5,108 nt of DNA from Planctomycetota bacterium (GTDB taxonomy: Bacteria; Planctomycetota; Phycisphaerae; UBA1845; PWPN01), in NCBI GenBank assembly GCA_020346805.1, contig CP070790.1:2061627-2066734 (forward strand), in the 5' to 3' direction. Position 1 is the stretch's first letter, and the number at the start of each line of letters is the position of its first letter. A model generated the notes under the pieces. It searched no databases. It saw only the letters and a program-made list of their open reading frames with translations, and was not told the DNA's origin. A program made the position numbers and the translations under genes. This document shows positions 1-5,108 of the stretch, one piece after another.

Positions 1-219
1 GACAAGAGCCGCACCCTCCTCCAGTGTGCCGCTCACCTGGTTTGCCCCCATGTAGGGTGTTATCTTCAACTCCTTCGTTTCGCAGGGAATGGGAAAGCCG
101 TCGCTGTCATAACAGGTGTGAGATGGGTCCGGGCAACCCTGGCCGGTAACGGTTACCAACAGGATTACCACCGCCAGACAGCGTACCATCAGATCGATTG
201 TGGTTTTATATACGTTCAC
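1..219 (-). CDS. Exported/lipoprotein-like protein, N-terminal part (truncated by window edge)
   Basis: Seventy-three codons of a minus-strand gene are visible and the C-terminus lies beyond position 1. I chose the GTG at 219-217 because GAGGA (226-230) sits 6 nt upstream of it. An in-frame ATG at 189-187, ten codons later, has no Shine-Dalgarno. The N-terminus looks like a signal peptide: a short region with Lys5 and Arg13, then a hydrophobic stretch CLAVVILLVTVTG, then GQGC with Cys29. That Cys could be a lipidated +1 residue, but Gly-Gln-Gly-Cys is a poor lipobox because it lacks Leu/Val/Ile at -3, so cleavage by signal peptidase I is an alternative. The mature start carries two further cysteines (Cys35 and Cys45) in a short Pro/Asp-rich stretch, which may form a disulphide outside the cytoplasm. 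No family is recognised. The reading frame and export signal are fairly sure; the function is unknown. Confidence 0.7.
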   Translation of the reverse strand, partial: MNVYKTTIDLMVRCLAVVILLVTVTGQGCPDPSHTCYDSDGFPIPCETKELKITPYMGANQVSGTLEEGAALV

Positions 220-225
220 CGGATA

Positions 226-230
226 TCCTC
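226..230 (-). promoter_or_regulatory. Ribosome binding site that decides a GTG start
   Basis: GAGGA on the minus strand, 6 nt before the GTG at 219-217. The downstream in-frame ATG has no purine-rich tract at a suitable distance, so this site supports the longer product with a ten-residue N-terminal extension. Confidence 0.6.
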
Positions 231-270
231 TATACGAGAATTGTTCAATCTAACCCGACCTGTACCATCC

Positions 271-300
271 ATAATAACATCTGCCATATCACCATAGCAA
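271..300 (-). promoter_or_regulatory. Putative sigma-70-type promoter for the exported protein gene
   Basis: On the minus strand, TTGCTA (295-300) and TATTAT (271-276) are separated by 18 nt. They match 4/6 and 5/6 positions of the -35 and -10 consensus. Transcription would begin near 264, giving a leader of roughly 45 nt that contains the GAGGA ribosome site at 226-230. This is a pattern match only; the promoter consensus of this organism is unknown. Confidence 0.35.
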
Positions 301-321
301 CCCATTTAGAAAAGGGCTTTT

Positions 322-429
322 TCAAATATCTTCCTGCTTCAGCAGTCCTTCTTCAAGAACAAGCAAGCCGGTTACAAACATGCTGTCATGGCAAGTAGAC
401 GGCCTTTCGCTCGCAACTTCCTTTATCAA
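322..429 (-). other. Short open frame of uncertain status in the intergenic stretch
   Basis: The 254 bp between the permease stop and the exported-protein start hold little. A minus-strand frame runs from a TTG at 429-427 to a TGA at 324-322 (35 residues), with an internal ATG at 381-379 giving 19 residues. The C-terminal part, MFVTGLLVLEEGLLKQEDI, has a protein-like, amphipathic composition. No Shine-Dalgarno precedes either start and no family is recognised. It could be a small protein, the remnant of a lost gene, or chance. The opposite-strand open frame at 198-398 has no coding character. Confidence 0.15.
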
Positions 430-473
430 TTCATGTTACAACAGTACGCGAAAACTCCCGTAATATATGCGGA

Positions 474-1949
474 TTAACCGAAAAATCTTACGTATACATA
501 TGCAACTGCCAGCAGGGTATAGGCGACGACGGCTATGCCGATAAAGATCCAGGAGAATCGACGAGGCCTGAAGGCAGCGGGCAAACGCTTGGGCATGACC
601 ACATGATTCCAAACCAGCAGACAAATGGTAAAGGTTACCGTACCGGCAAATCCGATCACCGAGCTGATCAGGATTAGTGTACCCGGCGTAGCATAAGGCA
701 AGGTCACCACCGTAATACCGCCGGCCAGCAATACGAAGATCCAATACCAGGTATGTTGCGAAAGCTTGCGGGCCCTGGGAACGTAGGCATTTACTACGTC
801 GGTGTGCACCCTGCTGACGGCGTCAATGGTAGTCATCCAGGTGTCGGACAAGAATGCCGTCGCCAGAATCAGAAACAATACTCCTCCGACCGGACCCCAA
901 GCCGAGGAAAAGAAGGCCATTTGAGCATCAACCGGATCTTGCATCGTCGGCACCTTTGCTTCGGGAAACAACAGGGCGTAGGCCAAGAGGCAACACATCA
1001 AGGTGGTGAAGAGGTTGCCGAGGATGCCGATGGAATTATCCATGAGCAAATAGCGTTTCCACTTGCCCCAGCGTTTGGCGTTTTCATGCGTATCCTCAGG
1101 CAAAAAGCCAACCTGTAATACAGGTTGCCTCCGGCGGGTGATCGGGCTGGTGATGTGACCAACATAGGCGGCCATTCCCGCTCCTTTTTCGCGCAGCCAG
1201 TAGGAGTAAAACAGCGTCCAGAACGCACCAAGGCCGGCAAAGGTGATGGCGGTCAACAATATAGTGGCATCGTTATTATCCCATACACGATCGGCCGGCC
1301 ATCGGGGTCTTGCCAATCCGCCGGCAAATTCCCCCAGTTTGGCCAGCACCGCCTCCTGTGAACAAGCCAGCAGCAGTCCGACCACGGTGACTACCGCAAC
1401 CACCATCATGATCCGTTCGATAAGTCGATAAACTACGCCCGACAACAGCAAGGCTATGATAAATATGAAGATAAACGTATAGGACCAGAATAGGCCGCGG
1501 GTATCCTCGCTCCAACCACCGGGGAAATTGATCTCATCCATCCCGCCGGCGGTGACGAATCCGCCAAGCCACATGAACGAAACGGTCATCAACATCCACA
1601 TGGCCAGGGCCAGCCAGCGATTGAGCCTGATGAATCCCTGCCAGATACTTTCGCCGGTCAACAGGGTGTAGCGTCCGATCTCGAAGTTAACCGGATATTG
1701 CAGCAAACAAGCAGGTATCAGCAGAAACATAAACCCCAGGCCGTACTTGGCCACGATATAAGGCCACCAGACCAGCTCCCCCGATCCCTGGGCCAAGGCC
1801 ATCCATACTATCCCCGGCCCCAAGGCATGAAGCAGACCTGGAAATGCCGGCATTTCTTGCCGCGTCCATGTCGGTAGTATACCGAAGCAATAACCCTCAT
1901 CTTCGGAAGCATCTTCGGCCGCTTCAATAAATGTTTTTGTTTCAGACAT
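474..1949 (-). CDS. Nramp (SLC11)-like divalent metal transporter family protein
   Basis: A 491-residue inner-membrane permease with about eleven hydrophobic segments (roughly residues 38-57, 64-86, 111-134, 154-174, 179-197, 229-251, 303-328, 346-367, 400-417, 422-447 and 466-487), as expected for the LeuT-like Nramp fold. TM1 opens with the family-like GPGIVWMALA. Where classical Nramp proteins have the metal-binding DPGN, it has GSGE (55-58). TM6 reads FAGLGAFWTLFYSYWLREKG (238-256, approximately), without the canonical MPH motif. GSGE is a pattern I recall from a divergent bacterial Nramp-like branch often annotated as divalent metal transporters, and its substrate is not established. A long cytoplasmic loop (about 256-300) is rich in Arg, Lys and His. 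The first 30 residues are acidic and precede TM1. The ATG at 1949 has no Shine-Dalgarno; a TATAAT lies 11 nt before it. The gene is divergent from the methyltransferase. Family assignment is good; Mn/Fe/Mg transport is inference only. Confidence 0.85.
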   Translation of the reverse strand: MSETKTFIEAAEDASEDEGYCFGILPTWTRQEMPAFPGLLHALGPGIVWMALAQGSGELVWWPYIVAKYGLGFMFLLIPACLLQYPVNFEIGRYTLLTGESIWQGFIRLNRWLALAMWMLMTVSFMWLGGFVTAGGMDEINFPGGWSEDTRGLFWSYTFIFIFIIALLLSGVVYRLIERIMMVVAVVTVVGLLLACSQEAVLAKLGEFAGGLARPRWPADRVWDNNDATILLTAITFAGLGAFWTLFYSYWLREKGAGMAAYVGHITSPITRRRQPVLQVGFLPEDTHENAKRWGKWKRYLLMDNSIGILGNLFTTLMCCLLAYALLFPEAKVPTMQDPVDAQMAFFSSAWGPVGGVLFLILATAFLSDTWMTTIDAVSRVHTDVVNAYVPRARKLSQHTWYWIFVLLAGGITVVTLPYATPGTLILISSVIGFAGTVTFTICLLVWNHVVMPKRLPAAFRPRRFSWIFIGIAVVAYTLLAVAYVYVRFFG

Positions 1950-1960
1950 CGCTGAAGGGG

Positions 1961-1988
1961 ATTATAAATAAACTGTTCGATGCTACAA
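1961..1988 (-). promoter_or_regulatory. Putative promoter of the Nramp-like gene, giving a nearly leaderless mRNA
   Basis: On the minus strand a perfect TATAAT lies at 1961-1966, with a weak -35 candidate TTGTAG at 1983-1988 (16-nt spacer, 3/6 match). Only 11 nt (1950-1960) separate the -10 from the ATG, and they contain CCCCTTCAG rather than a Shine-Dalgarno. Initiation at the usual distance would leave about 4-6 nt of leader. The match could be chance in AT-rich DNA. Confidence 0.4.
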
Positions 1989-1989
1989 T
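1984..1989 (+). promoter_or_regulatory. Putative -10 element for the methyltransferase gene
   Basis: TACAAT matches the -10 consensus at 5/6 positions and ends 9 nt before the ATG at 1999. No convincing -35 is seen about 17 nt upstream. The only purine-rich element before the ATG is GGA at 1995-1997, one nt from the start and too close to serve as a normal ribosome site. A leaderless or near-leaderless transcript is possible. The element overlaps the candidate -35 of the divergent permease promoter. Confidence 0.25.
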
Positions 1990-1998
1990 TATCTGGAT

Positions 1999-3213
1999 AT
2001 GAAACGTCAAGTCAGAAATACAGGACCCTGGGTACGCGAAGATCGGCTGCTTACACCGGAGGAGTTGGCCTGGCTGCAGTCGATGGAAGGGCGGGCGGTA
2101 TGTGAGGCCATGGCCGGTGGCGAATTTGCCGACTCACCGTCGGCCATCGCCCGCTGGCGGCAAAAACTGGATGCTGATCTGGTGTCTGCCGCCTGGGTAC
2201 AAGTTACACTCCGAAACAAGGCCCGCGACAAGTTTTCACGAGCCGACAATATGCTCTTCGACCGCGTGGGGTTGGAGCAGGCCACCGACGAGACAATTGC
2301 CAGGCATAAAGCCCGGCGCTTTGAAGAATTGGCCGGTGTGACGGATCTATGATGCGGTATCGGGGGCGATTCTTTGGCCCTGGCAGCGGACCGCGAGTTG
2401 GTGGCCGTCGATCACTCAACCTTACGAGTGGCCATGGCAGAATATAACGTCCGCGTTTATGGAAATACAATCAAAGGTACGGTCGGCGACGTTACCTTCG
2501 ATTGGCCCGAGGCTGAAGCTGTCCACATCGACCCCGATCGGCGGGAAACCGGCCAACGCCGACATCAACCCGATGAAAGTTCACCCGGATTGGATGTAGT
2601 CAAGCGTATCGTAGAACACTATAAAAATGCAGCCGTCAAATTATCGCCCGGTGCCGATTTCAATATGCTGGGATTCGACGCGGAGATCGAATTGATCAGT
2701 CACAAAGGCGAGTGCAAACAAGCGGTGGCCTGGACCGGCAGATTCAAACAAGCCCATCGGCGGGCTACCGTTCTGCCGGCCGGCGAATCGATATCCGCTG
2801 GTAAGGATGAACCATTAGATTGGCCGCTACCCCGTACAGTTACGCCCGGCTGTTTTCTTTTCGAACCCGATCCAGCGGTGATCCGGGCCAATCTGGTCGG
2901 CAAGGTAGCCGGCATACACAATCTTTCACCTGTTGATAAACAAATTGCCTGGCTTGTCGGCGAAAAACGGGTCGTAACTTCGCTGCTTAATATCTTCAAA
3001 GTCATCGACACCATGGACTTTTCCGCCAAACGGGTCAGACAGTGGCTTAATCGGCACGACATAGGTGAAGTTCAGATAAAGACTCGAGGTTTCGCTGCCC
3101 ATCCCCAAGAAATTATGAAACACCTTAAAAAACTCACCGGCCAAAAGCAGGCGGTGCTATTTCTAACTCGGGTAAACAAAAAACCTCTGGCTATCCTAGG
3201 GCAACGTTTATAA
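1999..3213 (+). CDS. THUMP-like-domain class I SAM-dependent methyltransferase with in-frame TGA at codon 118
   Basis: Read through one TGA (2350-2352), this frame gives a 404-residue protein, about the usual length for this family. Order: N-terminal helical region with LTPEELAWL (from about residue 18); Rossmann methyltransferase with the SAM loop DL-[TGA]-CGIGGDSLALA (116-129), an acidic residue Asp138 in VAVDHS, and HIDPDRR (176-182), the DPARR-like motif of the family; KLSPG (214-218); FEPDPAVIRA (288-297); and a C-terminal THUMP-like domain (about 331-402) ending in LTRVNKKPLAIL. The substrate is unknown; THUMP-type domains suggest RNA binding (inference). The ATG at 1999 is the furthest upstream start, because a TAA lies in frame at 1969-1971. 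Neither half alone would work: the first product stops inside the SAM loop, and the TTG at 2374 restarts beyond it without a ribosome site. The TGA may be selenocysteine, a nonsense mutation (a single base from Cys TGC/TGT or Gly GGA) or a sequence error. If it is not decoded, this is a pseudogene. Confidence 0.85.
2353..2394 (+). promoter_or_regulatory. Candidate bacterial SECIS-like hairpin directly after the in-frame TGA
   Basis: Immediately 3' of the TGA, GCGGT (2354-2358) pairs perfectly with ACCGC (2390-2394). Inside that, GGGC (2364-2367) pairs with GCCC (2377-2380), extended by a G-T pair (2363/2381). The 9-nt apical loop (2368-2376) starts with G, 16 nt after the TGA. Bacterial SECIS elements are known to be stem-loops just downstream of UGA with a G at the start of the apical loop, so the geometry fits. 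The segment also encodes the conserved GIGGD loop, and a competing small hairpin ATCG-GGGG-CGAT (2359-2370) exists, so the fold may be incidental. Confidence 0.3.
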
Positions 3214-3236
3214 CAAGACAGTCAAGGGTCTGAATA

Positions 3237-4001
3237 CTACTGTGACGTCCATCCACCGTCGACCACCAGGGTTGCACCGGTCATAAAGCTGGAGGCGTCG
3301 GAAGCCAGAAAGATAATAGACCCGGCGAGTTCCTGCGGATCACCCCAGCGACCCATAGGGATTCGCTGAACAAATTCCTTGTTTTTTTCAGGATCGTCAA
3401 CCAAGGGCCTGTTCATCTCGGTAACGAAGGGCCCGGGGCATAAGGCGTTGACCCTCACCCCAACCTGAGCCAATTCCAGGGCCATGGTTCGGGTGAGCTG
3501 AATCAATCCTCCCTTGCTTGCCGTATAACCCGGCCGGCCGGCAAGCCCTACTATCCCAACCATGCTGGCCACATTAATAATCGATCCACTCTTCTGCTCC
3601 GCCATATATCTGCCAACAGTCCTGGCCACTAAAAAAGCGCCCACCAGATTGATATCGATAATTTGCCGGAACTCATCCTCGGTCATTTCTATGGTCGGAT
3701 TACGGATATTAATACCGGCATTGTTGATCAGGATATCCAAACGCCCGAAAGCCTTTATTGCCTCTTCAGTCATGGCCTCGACCTGATCGGCCCGGGTGAC
3801 GTCGGCAACTAGAGGAAGAAATCGGCGATTAATCTTTACAGATAGTTTCTTCGCGGCGGCGTCCAATTCTTCGCCATGCCGACTGACGATAGCCACCTCG
3901 GCACTGGCCCGGCCCAGGGCCTCGGCCATGGCATAACCCAAACCCTTGCTGCCCCCGGTTACCAGAGCAAAACGTTGTTCAAGAGAAAATTCTTTCAGCA
4001 T
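3237..4001 (-). CDS. Short-chain dehydrogenase/reductase (SDR), classical type
   Basis: A cytoplasmic NAD(P)-dependent oxidoreductase of 254 residues, the normal classical SDR size. All hallmark residues are present: TGGSKGLG (15-22) nucleotide loop, Asp67 in ADV, NNAG (93-96), catalytic Asn118, Ser146, Tyr159 and Lys163 (YTASK), PGP (189-191) and the C-terminal VDGG (247-250). The second beta strand ends in VSRH with Arg41, a position where a basic residue usually favours NADP(H). Overall it resembles the gluconate 5-dehydrogenase / glucose 1-dehydrogenase / 3-oxoacyl-ACP reductase-like cluster. The substrate cannot be read from sequence. The ATG at 4001 is supported by AGGAG (4009-4013) 7 nt upstream. 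It lies 50 nt downstream of the histidine kinase on the same strand and could share its transcript. Its 3' end converges on the methyltransferase with a 23-nt gap. Confidence 0.93.
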   Translation of the reverse strand: MLKEFSLEQRFALVTGGSKGLGYAMAEALGRASAEVAIVSRHGEELDAAAKKLSVKINRRFLPLVADVTRADQVEAMTEEAIKAFGRLDILINNAGINIRNPTIEMTEDEFRQIIDINLVGAFLVARTVGRYMAEQKSGSIINVASMVGIVGLAGRPGYTASKGGLIQLTRTMALELAQVGVRVNALCPGPFVTEMNRPLVDDPEKNKEFVQRIPMGRWGDPQELAGSIIFLASDASSFMTGATLVVDGGWTSQ

Positions 4002-4008
4002 TTTGCTA

Positions 4009-4013
4009 CTCCT
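4009..4013 (-). promoter_or_regulatory. Ribosome binding site of the SDR gene
   Basis: AGGAG on the minus strand, 7 nt before the ATG at 4001. It lies in one arm of a short inverted repeat (TCCTG/CAGGA, 4010-4021), which could partly mask it in RNA. Confidence 0.7.
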
Positions 4014-4051
4014 GTGCAGGATAAAACGGTTTTCAATTAACTATGCTGAAT

Positions 4052-5108
4052 TTACTTATAAGAAAGTTGTATACGCTGCGGAGCTTGGGGACATTCCACC
4101 GGAAGTTCAATAATAAAACGTGAGCCGACACCCAGTTCACTTTCCAAACGAATGGTTCCACCCAGCAAGGAACACAATTCTTTACTGATAGCCAGCCCCA
4201 ATCCGGTACCACTATGTTCACGGGTAACCGACGAATCCAGTTGGCGGAACTTCTCAAAAATCTGCTCCCGATCTTGCGGTGCGATACCGGGGCCGTTGTC
4301 CGCGACTACCAGTCGGACCTGCCGGCCGGCATCGAAAGAGTCAGCCTGCAAACGAATGGTACCCCCTTCCTGCGTATATTTATGGGCATTACTGAGCAGA
4401 TTATAGAGAATCTGTCTAAGCTTGCCTGCGTCGGAATTCATGGCCGGTGTATTGTCCTGGACATCCATAATCATGGTTTGCTGCTTCTTGTCCATCAGCG
4501 GCTTCATAAAATCATTCAATGCCTCACAAACAACCGGTAAAGAGAACTGAGCCCGATGCAGTTCGATCCAGCCCGCTTCGATCTTCGCCAAATCAAGCAA
4601 ATCGTTGATGATGTCCAACAGCATGCGCCCGGAAGTAAGAATATTGTGGGCAAAGCGGGCGATACGTGTTTTGTCAACTTCTCCATCAGCATGGATAATA
4701 TCACGCAGCAGGTCGGCAAACCCGATAATCGTTGTCAAGGGGGTACGCAACTCGTGGCTTACGTTGGCCAGAAACTCACTCTTGAGGCGGTTCGACTCGT
4801 ACAAGGCCACGTTGGTTTCCGCCAACTCGCCGAGCCTAGTATCCAAAGAGCGATTGATGGTTTCCAGCTCGGTGCGGGACCGTTCCAGTTCACCGAGCAT
4901 GTTGTTAAAGGCATCGGAAAGCTCCTCGAATTCGTCACCGGTGGTGATGGCGGATCGAGCAGACAAGTCACCACCGGCAATTTCTTCGACCAGATCTTTG
5001 AGTTCACGCACCGGGGCAAGAATCAGTTTTTGAGAGATAAGATAGAAAATCAGAATGGCGAGGAAGCCGGCCAAAACGCCGGCAAGGATCAGGCTAATCC
5101 GGGTCCAA
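4052..5108 (-). CDS. Membrane sensor histidine kinase, C-terminal part (truncated by window edge)
   Basis: About 351 C-terminal residues are visible. The frame is open to the window edge, so the true start and sensor region lie outside; an internal TTG at 5074 falls inside the membrane helix and is not a likely start. In order of visible residues: one TM helix (about 4-25), a HAMP domain (26-78) with the GDEFEEL element, a coiled-coil linker (to about 108), a HisKA dimerisation domain with phospho-acceptor His118 in SHELRTPL, and a HATPase_c domain (about 226-337) with N-box Asn236/Asn240, G1 DNGPG (270-274), F-box FEKFRQLD and G2 GTGLGL (300-305). It would autophosphorylate on His in response to an unknown, probably periplasmic, signal and pass the phosphate to a response regulator. 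No receiver domain follows the kinase and no regulator gene is in view. It ends in TAA 50 nt before the SDR. Confidence 0.95.
   Translation of the reverse strand, partial: WTRISLILAGVLAGFLAILIFYLISQKLILAPVRELKDLVEEIAGGDLSARSAITTGDEFEELSDAFNNMLGELERSRTELETINRSLDTRLGELAETNVALYESNRLKSEFLANVSHELRTPLTTIIGFADLLRDIIHADGEVDKTRIARFAHNILTSGRMLLDIINDLLDLAKIEAGWIELHRAQFSLPVVCEALNDFMKPLMDKKQQTMIMDVQDNTPAMNSDAGKLRQILYNLLSNAHKYTQEGGTIRLQADSFDAGRQVRLVVADNGPGIAPQDREQIFEKFRQLDSSVTREHSGTGLGLAISKELCSLLGGTIRLESELGVGSRFIIELPVECPQAPQRIQLSYK

Noticed and set aside
334..345. CTGC-TTCA-GCAG hairpin as a terminator
   Set aside because: The stem is only 4 bp and no run of T follows on either strand.
753..1118. Plus-strand open frame opposite the permease gene
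   Set aside because: It is antisense to clear transmembrane coding sequence, has no recognisable domain, and has composition typical of a shadow frame.
2350..2352. Genome-wide recoding of UGA (as Gly or Trp)
   Set aside because: UGA read as Gly would restore a normal loop, but the other four genes (about 1,170 codons) contain no in-frame TGA, and the moderate GC does not suit the groups that use such codes.
2700..3062. Minus-strand open frame opposite the methyltransferase C-terminal half
   Set aside because: It overlaps conserved family motifs on the plus strand and shows no protein-family character of its own.
2374..3213. A separate gene starting at the TTG at 2374
   Set aside because: This start lies inside the SAM-binding loop, has no Shine-Dalgarno, and would remove the glycine motif needed for the fold. 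The segment is the continuation of the methyltransferase.
3211..3246. Bidirectional terminator between the convergent methyltransferase and SDR genes
   Set aside because: Only a 5-bp inverted repeat (ACAGT/ACTGT) with a 16-nt loop is present and no T-tract follows on either strand.
5072..5074. TTG as the start codon of the histidine kinase
   Set aside because: The frame continues upstream to the window edge with more hydrophobic residues of the same TM helix, so the start is beyond the window.

Overview
The window carries five protein-coding genes with little spacing between them. Two are cut by the window edges. The genes look like bacterial chromosomal housekeeping and accessory genes of moderate GC (about half by eye). 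There is no phage, IS, CRISPR or RNA gene signature. The phylum cannot be fixed from this sequence. The Nramp-like permease with GSGE in TM1 and the THUMP-like-domain methyltransferase are both types I associate with environmental bacteria such as Planctomycetes, Deltaproteobacteria and FCB-group candidate phyla. That is only an impression.

Layout: (i) 1-219, minus strand: the N-terminal part of an exported or lipoprotein-like protein that runs off the left edge, with a GTG start behind a good Shine-Dalgarno. (ii) 220-473: a 254-bp intergenic stretch holding a plausible promoter for that gene and one short open frame of unknown status. (iii) 474-1949, minus: an 11-TM Nramp/SLC11-like transporter. 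(iv) 1950-1998: a 49-bp divergent promoter region. (v) 1999-3213, plus: a class I SAM-dependent methyltransferase with a C-terminal THUMP-like domain, about 404 residues long. Its reading frame is interrupted only by a single in-frame TGA at codon 118, inside the SAM-binding glycine-rich loop. (vi) 3237-4001, minus: a classical short-chain dehydrogenase/reductase convergent with the methyltransferase. (vii) 4052 to the right edge, minus: a membrane sensor histidine kinase (TM, HAMP, HisKA, HATPase_c) that lies 50 bp upstream of the SDR on the same strand and may be co-transcribed with it.

The most notable signal is the methyltransferase TGA. Coding similarity continues in the same frame on both sides, no other lesion is seen, and the TGA replaces the variable residue of a D-L-x-C-G-I-G-G-D loop. 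Just downstream lies a hairpin whose geometry resembles a bacterial SECIS element. A selenocysteine codon is therefore possible. A point nonsense mutation or a sequencing error is at least as likely, and alignment to homologues plus a check of the genome for selA/selB/selC/selD would decide. The other genes give no hint of a shared pathway with the methyltransferase.
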